Part shown: piece by piece, positions 1 to 5,837 of the stretch
Layout: every line of letters starts with the position of its first letter
Numbering within the stretch: the stretch's first letter is position 1
Origin: an uncultured Bryobacterales bacterium
GTDB taxonomy: Bacteria > Acidobacteriota > Terriglobia > Bryobacterales > UBA6623
Direction: 5' to 3'
DNA: 7,157 nt
Assembly (NCBI GenBank): GCA_946887065.1
Contig: CAMPKL010000176.1
Coordinates: 1 to 7,157 of the forward strand
Made by a program: the position numbers and the translations under genes
The notes under the pieces: generated by a model
Databases searched by the model: none
What the model saw: the letters and a program-made list of their open reading frames with translations, nothing else
Told to the model about the DNA's origin: nothing

Positions 1-1
1 C

Positions 2-766
2 GTCCCCGACGGCGTTTGGGCGCTGAACTTGGAAACGAAAGAAGTGACGCATTGGACCGATCCGGATAGTCAAGGCTCCACCCGTGGCATGTTCGGATTC
101 GCCTTGGGCTCGGATGGCAAGCCCTATGTCGGCGCTTCGAACGCTGCCATCGCGATTCTCGAACCGAAAACGCTCACGACCGACAACCGCTGGGCGTTGC
201 CGTCGCCAGGTGGCGGCCTCACGTCAACGCCAATCATCATCGATTACGACGACAGCGACTACGCTGCGGCGGCCACGAGCGACGGGACGATTAAGGTGCA
301 ACCACCAGAGAGTTCATCGAAGCAATACTTCGACGCCAAAGGCTCCTCGCCCGCTAGCGCACTGGCGACGTGGAAGGATGAATCGGGCGTGACTTGGATT
401 CTCGCCTCGACCGAAACAAGCGTCGATGCGTACAAGATCGTCGAACGCAACGGCTCTCCCGCTCTGGAGCGCGGCTGGACAAAGGCCATCGCCGCCCCCC
501 TACCGCCGATGATCGTCAACGGCGTGGTCTTCGCGGCGGCCAGCGGCGAATTCCGCGGCAGCGACAACGCAGCAGAACGCGTTCGACGCTCTACGCATGC
601 GACGCTCTACGCCCTCAACGGTCAAACCGGCACGGAACTGTGGAACAGCGGCGAAGCGATCCAGTCATTCTCGACGGGAGCAGGATTGGCGGCAGGCAAC
701 GGCAGCATTTACGTTTCGACCTACGACGGAACCATGTACGCGTTCGGTTTCCCCATCGAGCACTAG
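2..766 (+). CDS. PQQ-like beta-propeller (quinoprotein-type) protein, C-terminal part
   Basis: The reading frame is open from the first base of the window to the TAG at 764-766, so the 5' end lies upstream; about 254 residues are visible. A TTG at 29 is in frame, but the codons before it (VPDGVWALN) already read as a propeller blade, so it is not the start. The PQQ-like repeat signature appears at the left edge (VWALNLETKE) and again near 600-645 (TLYALNGQTGTELWNSG), followed by a last blade ending TYDGTMYAFGFP. This is typical of secreted eight-bladed quinoprotein propellers and of PQQ-like structural propellers. The catalytic and cofactor residues would lie upstream, so enzyme activity cannot be judged from this fragment. 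A cytochrome c gene begins 9 nt downstream, which fits a periplasmic dehydrogenase passing electrons to cytochrome c, but this is inference. A non-catalytic BamB-like scaffold is the main alternative. Confidence 0.85.
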   Translation, partial: VPDGVWALNLETKEVTHWTDPDSQGSTRGMFGFALGSDGKPYVGASNAAIAILEPKTLTTDNRWALPSPGGGLTSTPIIIDYDDSDYAAAATSDGTIKVQPPESSSKQYFDAKGSSPASALATWKDESGVTWILASTETSVDAYKIVERNGSPALERGWTKAIAAPLPPMIVNGVVFAAASGEFRGSDNAAERVRRSTHATLYALNGQTGTELWNSGEAIQSFSTGAGLAAGNGSIYVSTYDGTMYAFGFPIEH

Positions 767-775
767 ACTAAATAC

Positions 776-1234
776 ATGAAGCTTTTGTCCCATGGTGCAG
801 CGCTGCTGCTGCTCTCCTCTGTCTGCGGATTCGCTCAATTGCCGGAAGGCGCAGGCAAGGCCGAGACCGAGCGCCTGTGCGGGACCTGCCACGACGTCGC
901 CAAGGCGGTCTCGCTGCGGCAAGACGACGCAGGCTGGGGCGCCACCGTGCAGAAGATGATCGACTTCGGCGCGAAGATTGAGCCGGACGAAATGGTCGCG
1001 GTCGTGACCTACCTAGGCAAGTCGTTCCCGGCGGAAGAGCTGCCGCCGCTCAACATGAACAAGGCGCGCGCCATTCAGATGGAGAGCCGCCTATCGTTGA
1101 AGCGATCCGAAGCCGCCGCCATCGTTCGCTACCGCAAAGAGCACGGCGACTTCGCCTCAGTCGAAGACCTCAAGAAGGTGCCCGGCATCGACTTCGCCAA
1201 GATTGAAGCCAAGAAAGACGTCCTCGTTTTCTAA
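776..1234 (+). CDS. Exported cytochrome c fused to ComEA-like helix-hairpin-helix domain
   Basis: The protein has 152 residues. Residues 1-20 form a signal peptide (KLL, a hydrophobic run to V16, then CGFAQ). Residues 35-39 are CGTCH, a covalent haem c site, with H39 as proximal ligand. M61 in the W-x6-M pattern that follows is a plausible distal ligand, and the segment to about residue 85 resembles the small cytochrome domain seen in quinohemoprotein-type dehydrogenases. Residues about 92-152 ([10 protein letters not shown], later [17 protein letters not shown]) match the helix-hairpin-helix region of ComEA, the periplasmic DNA-binding protein of competence. The gene starts 9 nt after the propeller gene and its stop overlaps the next gene's Shine-Dalgarno, so the three genes look co-transcribed. 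It probably accepts electrons from the upstream quinoprotein in the periplasm. Whether the helix-hairpin-helix part binds DNA or only serves as a protein-docking module cannot be told from sequence. No clear Shine-Dalgarno precedes the ATG. Confidence 0.88.
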   Translation: MKLLSHGAALLLLSSVCGFAQLPEGAGKAETERLCGTCHDVAKAVSLRQDDAGWGATVQKMIDFGAKIEPDEMVAVVTYLGKSFPAEELPPLNMNKARAIQMESRLSLKRSEAAAIVRYRKEHGDFASVEDLKKVPGIDFAKIEAKKDVLVF

Positions 1235-1237
1235 GGA
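1233..1237 (+). promoter_or_regulatory. Shine-Dalgarno AAGGA of the DUF1080 gene
   Basis: AAGGA lies 6 nt before the ATG at 1244 and shares its first bases with the TAA stop (1232-1234) of the cytochrome gene. A ribosome ending on the cytochrome gene would sit on this site, so the two genes are probably translationally coupled. It supports 1244 as the true start. Confidence 0.7.
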
Positions 1238-1243
1238 ACAACC

Positions 1244-1960
1244 ATGTCTGTCCGCCTCCTCACCGCCTTTTTCTGCTTGACCGTCGGCAGCGCCTTAGCC
1301 CAGCCGAAAATGCCGACGCCGATCTCCGCCGACACAACCGGCTTCACGCAGATCTTCGACGGCAGTACGCTCGCGGGCTGGGACGGCGACCCTGCGTTTT
1401 GGAGCGTAAAGGACGGCGCGATCGTCGGTGAAAGCACGCCAGCGAATCCGGTCAAGATCAACACGTTCTTGATCTGGCGCGGTGGAGCGCCAGGCGATTT
1501 CGAATTGAAGCTGGAATACAAGATCAACAGCACCAACAGCGGCATCCAGTACCGCAGCATCGAATTGCCCGATGTCGGCAAGTGGGTATTGAAGGGCTAT
1601 CAGGCGGACATCGACGCGGAGAATCGCTATACGGGCCAGATCTACGAAGAACGAGGCCGCGGCTTTCTCGCTCTGCGCGGCCAAGTCACGCACATAGCAG
1701 ACGGCAAACTGCCCGCCGTGCAAGGGTCCCTGGGCGACGGCGAGGCGCTGAAGGCATTGATCAAAGTCGACGATTGGAACACGTTCCATCTCATCGCGCG
1801 CGGCGCCATCCTCACTCAGATCGTCAACGGTCAAGCCATGAGCATGGTCATCGACGACGACCTTAAGAACCGCTCGCTGGGCGGTCTCCTGGGTATCCAG
1901 ATGCACCGCGGCGACCCGATGAAAATCGAAGTCCGCAACGTGTGGCTCAAGCCGCTCTAA
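1244..1960 (+). CDS. Exported DUF1080 / 3-keto-disaccharide hydrolase-like protein
   Basis: The protein has 238 residues, the usual length for a single-domain member. Residues 1-19 are a signal peptide ending ALA before Q20, predicting a periplasmic protein. The domain starts with the diagnostic [15 protein letters not shown] (34-48), followed by [12 protein letters not shown] (52-63), a central ELKLEYKI strand, [37 protein letters not shown], and the final [20 protein letters not shown]. This is the concanavalin-like jelly-roll of PF06439. Characterised relatives cleave 3-keto-glycosides, and the family is very abundant in Acidobacteriota, Planctomycetota and Bacteroidota. The substrate here is unknown. 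Its start is fixed by an SD 6 nt upstream overlapping the previous stop. It is last in the + strand block and converges on the alpha-E gene with a 9-nt gap. Confidence 0.9.
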   Translation: MSVRLLTAFFCLTVGSALAQPKMPTPISADTTGFTQIFDGSTLAGWDGDPAFWSVKDGAIVGESTPANPVKINTFLIWRGGAPGDFELKLEYKINSTNSGIQYRSIELPDVGKWVLKGYQADIDAENRYTGQIYEERGRGFLALRGQVTHIADGKLPAVQGSLGDGEALKALIKVDDWNTFHLIARGAILTQIVNGQAMSMVIDDDLKNRSLGGLLGIQMHRGDPMKIEVRNVWLKPL

Positions 1961-1969
1961 CCAAGGGCT

Positions 1970-2956
1970 CTACTGCATCGCCCGGAAGTTTTGGCCAAAG
2001 GATTCGGAAACGGGCTTCGCTGAGAAGAAAGTCTCCCCGACCGCGTCGCCGACCACATTCATTTTGGCTTGCAAGGAATCGAGCGTCTGGTGCAGACCGG
2101 CGCTCATGATCGCGTCCTGATCGGTGTAGTCCAACTCGGAGACGAGTTGTCCGATGAGCTTCTCGGCGCTGTTACTGAAACTGCGCCCGGGAGTTCCCGT
2201 GATCGCGTGCAGCGAACGCTCAGCTTCCAAAAGGCAAAAGCGGACAGAGCGCGGAAATTCTCCGTCGAGAACCAGGAACTGCACGATGCGCTTCGGACTC
2301 ACCCTGCCGTGCATCTTGCGATACATTTCGAAAGCGCTGGCCGAGCGCAGGACGGCGTTCCAGTGCAAGTCATCAATCGGCGTTCCAACCAGCGAGAGTT
2401 CCGGCAAGAGCAAAAAGTATTTGATGTCGAGAATGCGCGTCGTCTTATCGGCCCTTTCTAAAGAGCGGCCAACACGCGAGAAATGCCACGCCTCGCCTCG
2501 CGACATGGTCTCAGACATAGCGCCTTCAATGAGGTGCGACGACTTGCGTACGCGGCGGAAAAACTCATGTGGGTCGCGCACCGCGCGCCGGTGCGCATAG
2601 CGGCGGTTAAGGCTCAGGTAAAACTCGTTGACCGCTTCCCAGGTCTCGGAAGAAATGATCTCGCGAACCGAACGTGCGCACTCTCTGGCGGCGCCGACAC
2701 ACGAAACGATGGAGTTCGGATTCTCCTTATCGAACGTCAGAAACTCGATGACCGCGTCTTCTTCAACACTGCCGTAACGGCTCTCGAAGTCTTCGAGATC
2801 CCCGGTGATCTTGACCAGTGCGTCCCACTGTCCTGAAAAGATCTCCGGCAAATCCAACAGCAGATGAAGGTTAACGTCGACGTAACGGGAGATGTTCTCC
2901 GCCCTTTCGATGTAGCGGTTCATCCAATAAATGGAATCGGCAACGCGGCTTAACAT
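1970..2956 (-). CDS. Alpha-E domain protein (DUF403)
   Basis: The protein has 328 residues, all-helical in character, and begins with the family hallmark MLSRVADSIYWMNRYIERAE followed by NISRYVDVN. Further family segments are VSCVGAARECARSVREIIS, HFSRVGRSLERADKTTRILD and LLEAERSLHAITG. It spans the normal alpha-E length, so it looks intact. The molecular function of alpha-E domains is not established. They occur with circularly permuted ATP-grasp ligases in predicted amidoligase/peptide-modification systems and are assumed to work with the ligase in the cytoplasm. The ATG at 2956-2954 directly abuts the TAG of the ATP-grasp gene (2959-2957), with no base between them. A small hairpin upstream may hide the ribosome site unless the upstream gene is being translated. 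The frameshift in the ATP-grasp gene could therefore reduce alpha-E expression. No transglutaminase or Anbu-protease gene follows. Confidence 0.93.
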   Translation of the reverse strand: MLSRVADSIYWMNRYIERAENISRYVDVNLHLLLDLPEIFSGQWDALVKITGDLEDFESRYGSVEEDAVIEFLTFDKENPNSIVSCVGAARECARSVREIISSETWEAVNEFYLSLNRRYAHRRAVRDPHEFFRRVRKSSHLIEGAMSETMSRGEAWHFSRVGRSLERADKTTRILDIKYFLLLPELSLVGTPIDDLHWNAVLRSASAFEMYRKMHGRVSPKRIVQFLVLDGEFPRSVRFCLLEAERSLHAITGTPGRSFSNSAEKLIGQLVSELDYTDQDAIMSAGLHQTLDSLQAKMNVVGDAVGETFFSAKPVSESFGQNFRAMQ

Positions 2957-4410
2957 CTAGTTCCCATCCCCTTCTAGGGGCTCGCTTAGCACCCAAGTGT
3001 CCTTGCTGCCTCCGCCCTGCGACGAATTCACTACGAGCGAACCTTTGGTTAGGGCGACGCGGCTCAAACCGCCCGGCAAAACGTAGATGTCGTGGCCGTA
3101 AAGAATGTACGGCCGCAGATCGACGTGCCGTCCCTCGAAGTTATCGCCGATTAGCGTCGGGACGCGAGACAGATCGAGTGTCGGCTGCGCGATATAATTG
3201 CGCGGATTGCCCTGAATCCGCTTGGCGAAATCCTCGCGTACTTCTTTCGAAGCATGCGGGCCGATCATCATGCCGTAACCGCCGGACTCGGCAGCCGGCT
3301 TGACCACTAGTTTGTCCAAATTCTCAAGGACGTGTTGCCGATCCGCATCGCGCCAACACAGAAATGTCGGTACGTTAGGCAAGATCGCGTCTTCATCCAA
3401 GTAGTAGCGGATAATCTCGGGCACGTAGGCGTAGAGCACCTTGTCGTCGGCGATGCCCGTGCCGGGCGCGTTGACTAAGTTCACGCCTCCGTTCTGGTAA
3501 ACCTCCATCAAGCCAGGCACGCCCAACATCGAGTCCGGACGAAACGCCTTCGGATCGAGGAAATCATCGTCAATCCGCCGGTAGATGACATCCACGCGCT
3601 CGAAGCCCTGCGTTGTGCGCATCCAAACAAGACCGTCGGAAACGACCAGGTCGCGGCCTTCGACCAATTCCACGCCCATTTGGCCTGCGAGGAACGAGTG
3701 CTCGAAGTAAGCGGAGTTGTACCTGCCCGGCGTGAGCACGGCAATCGTCGGCCTTCCATAATTCTTTGGAGTGACGAACTCCAACATCGACAGCAGCCGG
3801 CCCGCATAGTCGTCGACGCGCTTGACGTTCAAGCCCTCGAACACCATCGGGAACGTCTCTTTCATGATCGAGCGATTCTCAAGCACGTACGAAACGCCCG
3901 AAGGGCAGCGCAGGTTGTCTTCGAGCACGTAGATCGTGCCGTCGCCGTCGCGAACCAAGTCCGTGCCGGTAATGTGACACCAGATATTCTGCGGCGGATT
4001 TAAGCCGATGCACTGCCGGCGGAAACCCGATGCCGACTCCACGATTTCCCGCGGGACGACGCCGTCGTTGACGATTTTTGAGCGTGATTAACATCGTCGA
4101 TGTACAGATTCAGCGCACGAATACGCTGCTGCAGACCCTTTTCGACGACCGCCCACTCCTCCGCCGGGACGATGCGCGGCAGAATGTCGAAGGGGAAAAT
4201 CCGCTCGGTCGCCTGCTCGCTGCCGTAGACGTTGAAGGTGATGCCCATGCGCATCAAGGCCCGCTCGGCGCCTTTATGCCGCCGCTTGAAGTCGCCGTCA
4301 GAGAGCGAATGGATGCGGTCGCGCAAGGCGCGGCACTCCGGACGCACCGAGCCGTCCGCCGCGAACATCTCGTCGTAAAAACCTTCGTTATCGTAAGAAT
4401 CGAAACGCAC
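2957..4410 (-). CDS. Circularly permuted ATP-grasp ligase (DUF404/DUF407), frameshifted
   Basis: Two overlapping frames together encode one circularly permuted ATP-grasp protein. The first runs from GTG at 4410-4408 ([18 protein letters not shown]) to QK at residues 111-112; left uncorrected it ends at a stop at 4000. The second frame resumes at ATC (4075-4073) with [12 protein letters not shown] and runs to the TAG at 2959-2957. Joined by one extra base it gives 484 residues, normal for the family. Motifs in the joined protein are [18 protein letters not shown] (69-86), [12 protein letters not shown] (164-175), [11 protein letters not shown] (314-324), the ATP-binding [13 protein letters not shown] (369-381), HVDLRPY (429-435) and [11 protein letters not shown] (464-474). 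The family is predicted to form amide bonds using ATP; the substrate is unknown. The GTG start is firm: a TGA lies in frame at 4422-4420 and GAGG (4421-4418) stands 7 nt upstream. The in-frame GTG at 4042 (VESASGF) is internal. No motif has decayed, so a sequencing error or a very recent mutation is likelier than an old pseudogene. Confidence 0.87.
2968..2980 (-). promoter_or_regulatory. Small hairpin over the alpha-E ribosome-binding region
   Basis: On the - strand CCCCT-AGA-AGGGG can form a perfect 5-bp stem with a 3-nt loop at the very end of the ATP-grasp gene. Its 3' arm contains the purine run AAGGGG, the best Shine-Dalgarno candidate for the alpha-E ATG at 2956, about 11 nt downstream. 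Ribosomes finishing the ATP-grasp gene would melt it, so it may enforce translational coupling. The stem is short and GC-rich sequence makes such pairings common. Confidence 0.3.
4075..4079 (-). other. Frameshift site: five-A run inside the ATP-grasp gene
   Basis: On the - strand the codons read GCT CAA AAA TCG, in a run of exactly five A. Conserved protein sequence on both sides needs CAA AAA ATC GTC, that is, one more A. The second frame is closed just upstream by a TAA (4090-4088), and the first frame stops at 4000. The switch must therefore happen within this short overlap, and family residues place it at the A run. A lysyl-tRNA on AAA could slip back one base and re-pair fully, so -1 recoding is formally possible. 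The site is not a canonical X-XXY-YYZ heptamer such as that of dnaX, and I see no obvious stimulatory element. A single-base deletion or homopolymer miscall is the simpler reading. Confidence 0.85.
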
Positions 4411-4449
4411 GGCTCCGCCTCAAGGCACGCTGACCAACCAGGCAACGAC

Positions 4450-4496
4450 GGGGTGCAGGGGCTTCCCATCGAGGAAGCCAGTACGCCAGGGACCCC
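4450..4496 (-). repeat. Nested inverted repeat in the hydrolase/ATP-grasp gap
   Basis: This sits in the 125-nt non-coding gap 4411-4535. A perfect 7-bp stem GGCTTCC (4460-4466) / GGAAGCC (4473-4479) closes a 6-nt loop, and an outer 5-bp pairing GGGGT (4450-4454) / ACCCC (4492-4496) encloses it. There is no T-run after the stem on either strand, so it is not a standard intrinsic terminator. It lies about 50 nt before the ATP-grasp start and 57 nt after the hydrolase stop. It could therefore be a structured leader, a processing site between the two genes or a weak terminator. I see no promoter I can defend in the gap. Confidence 0.4.
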
Positions 4497-4535
4497 ATTA
4501 TCCCAGCGGCCTCCGCGAGATCGCAACAAGGCCCG

Positions 4536-5555
4536 TCAGTCGGCGACCGCTTGGCGGGCGGCGGCGACTGGGCGAATAACCTGATCTTCCACCAAGTCAT
4601 AAATGCCGCCCAGGTGATCGCGGCGATCGCCGCCCGGCGCGGTCGACGACGTCGTGACGGCAACGAGCTCCAGGTCCGGGACGACGAAAACGAACTGGCC
4701 GCCGTAGCCCCAGGCATAAAAGGTCCTGAATCCGCCCAGGTTGCGGATCCACCAGCAATAGCCATACAGCCGTTCCGTGTCGCGCCACGAGCGCGTACGG
4801 GGCCTGAGCGACTCGCGCACCCAGGTTTCGGAAATGATCTGCTTGCTCTCAAAGCGGCCGCCGTTCAGGTAAAGCTCGCCAAAAGCCAGCATCTGACGCG
4901 GCGTCAACTCCATATCGTTGCCGCCGAAGTAGATGCCCTGGGGATCAGTAGGCCACCGGGGAAGGTCAAAACCCAAAGGCTGCGCCAGGGCCTCGTCAGC
5001 GAACTTCCAGGTATTGCCGCTGACCTTCGTCAGGATGGCCGACAGCAAATGGGTGTTGCCGGTGCTGTAGATCATTCTCGCCCCCGGATCGCGCACCAGA
5101 GGACGCTCCAGTGCGTAGCGCACCCAATTGGAACTGGACACCCAAGAACCGTAGTTGCGGTTGCTGGTCGTCTCCAACCCAGAGCGCATGGTCAGCAGAT
5201 CGTCGACGGTAATCGCGGACTTGCGGGGATCGCCTGCCAACTGCGGAAAGAACTCCGCAATCGGCGTGTCAACGCCCTTAATCATGCCGCGATCGACGGC
5301 GATGCCGACAAGCGCGGACATGACCGTCTTCGAGGCCGACTTAATGTTGGCGGCCCGCGTAGCCCGCGCTCCCCGATAGTAATGTTCGAGAATCGTCTCC
5401 CCGCGCCAATTGACCAACAGACTATTGAGTCGCGGGAGCTCTTCGCCTGCCTGCTCCGCCCCTGTCAAGGAGACCGTCTCGGTGGCCCGCAATGAACGGA
5501 CAGCGAACAGCGGCGCCGCCAGAGCAGCGCAGATGGACCTTCTAGTTGACCGCAT
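4536..5555 (-). CDS. Exported serine hydrolase, class C beta-lactamase fold (PF00144 family)
   Basis: The protein has 339 residues. Its N-terminus has RR at 5-6 followed by a hydrophobic run (ICAALAAPLFAV), a signal peptide with a twin-arginine look, so it probably acts in the periplasm. S73-A-S-K76 is the SxxK catalytic motif (IKSASKTVMSALVGIAVDRG); ITVDDLLTMRSGL (115-127) is the family helix. Y163-S-T takes the place of the usual Y-x-N, and the C-terminal WGYGGQFVFVVPDLELVAV supplies the strand that replaces KTG. Such proteins include esterases, D-aminopeptidases and penicillin-binding-like peptidases; true beta-lactamase activity is not implied. The ATG at 5555 has no good Shine-Dalgarno; a TAAAAT box ends 8 nt upstream. 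It is codirectional with the ATP-grasp/alpha-E pair, 125 nt away, so co-transcription is possible. A peptidase or amidase acting on the pair's product is conceivable but unproven. Confidence 0.9.
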   Translation of the reverse strand: MRSTRRSICAALAAPLFAVRSLRATETVSLTGAEQAGEELPRLNSLLVNWRGETILEHYYRGARATRAANIKSASKTVMSALVGIAVDRGMIKGVDTPIAEFFPQLAGDPRKSAITVDDLLTMRSGLETTSNRNYGSWVSSSNWVRYALERPLVRDPGARMIYSTGNTHLLSAILTKVSGNTWKFADEALAQPLGFDLPRWPTDPQGIYFGGNDMELTPRQMLAFGELYLNGGRFESKQIISETWVRESLRPRTRSWRDTERLYGYCWWIRNLGGFRTFYAWGYGGQFVFVVPDLELVAVTTSSTAPGGDRRDHLGGIYDLVEDQVIRPVAAARQAVAD

Positions 5556-5563
5556 CGGGAATC

Positions 5564-5569
5564 ATTTTA
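5564..5569 (-). promoter_or_regulatory. Possible -10 element of the serine hydrolase gene
   Basis: On the - strand TAAAAT matches the TATAAT consensus at five of six positions in otherwise GC-rich DNA. It ends 8 nt before the ATG, so transcription would begin at or next to the start codon, giving a leaderless message; this would explain the missing Shine-Dalgarno. The hexamer 17 nt upstream (AGGACG) is a poor -35. CGTCGGG occurs twice in a row just upstream (9-nt period), and CGGGAA/TTCCCG (5556-5561, 5577-5582) is an inverted repeat around the box that could bind a regulator. Confidence 0.25.
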
Positions 5570-5600
5570 CCCGACGTTCCCGACGGCGTCCTGCGGAACA

Positions 5601-5837
5601 TCACGGCAGCAGTTGCAGCAGCGATCCGAGCGGTGTGGTGAGCAATAAAGCCGCGGCCGCGACGAACGAGAAACTAAGCCCGCGAATCGGCGCGACGCGG
5701 AACATGGCCAGCCACTCAGTCAACAACGGCGTCTGCGCGGCGTCCAACCAGCTCATCACGCGGCCCTCCATGCGGGCGCGGGCATCGGGCGAAGGCTCGA
5801 GCGCCTCCCAAACAGCAATGAGTTCGTCGTCTGTCAC
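5601..5837 (-). CDS. Small single-pass membrane protein, candidate anti-sigma factor
   Basis: The protein has 78 residues and I do not recognise its family. Residues 1-46 look helical and amphipathic (TDDELIAVWEALEPSPDAR, then EGRVMSWLDAAQ). Basic residues R47 and R52 precede a hydrophobic segment at about 54-77 (FSFVAAAALLLTTPLGSLL), after which only P78 remains. This predicts a cytoplasmic N-terminal domain with almost no periplasmic part. The GTG start (5837-5835) overlaps the sigma factor's TGA by 4 nt (GTGA) and has GGAGGAG 8 nt upstream. Being translationally coupled downstream of an ECF sigma factor is the typical position of its anti-sigma factor. There is no HxxxCxxC zinc motif, indeed no cysteine at all, so it is not a ZAS-type anti-sigma. 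Function is inferred from position and architecture only. Confidence 0.75.
   Translation of the reverse strand: MTDDELIAVWEALEPSPDARARMEGRVMSWLDAAQTPLLTEWLAMFRVAPIRGLSFSFVAAAALLLTTPLGSLLQLLP

Noticed and set aside
1295..1906. 203-codon open frame on the - strand opposite the DUF1080 gene
   Set aside because: It mirrors a well-supported gene, has no recognisable motif and no ribosome site worth noting.
1961..1969. Bidirectional terminator between the convergent DUF1080 and alpha-E genes
   Set aside because: Only 9 nt separate the two stop codons and I found no stem plus T-run across the junction.
2957..4042. Treating the downstream ATP-grasp frame as a separate gene starting at GTG 4042
   Set aside because: That valine lies inside a conserved stretch ([11 protein letters not shown]) whose upstream residues are also encoded in frame back to 4075, so it is an internal codon of a frameshifted gene.
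4450..4496. Rho-independent terminator between hydrolase and ATP-grasp genes
   Set aside because: The stem is good, but neither strand has a T-run after it.
4254..4529. Small upstream gene or leader peptide before the ATP-grasp start
   Set aside because: The frame runs well into the ATP-grasp gene out of phase, has no domain or attenuator-like features, and looks like a shadow frame.
4551..5495. 314-codon open frame on the + strand opposite the serine hydrolase
   Set aside because: It is antisense to a gene with clear catalytic motifs, has repetitive Arg/Ala/Gly/Gln composition and no recognisable domain; long antisense frames are expected at this GC content.
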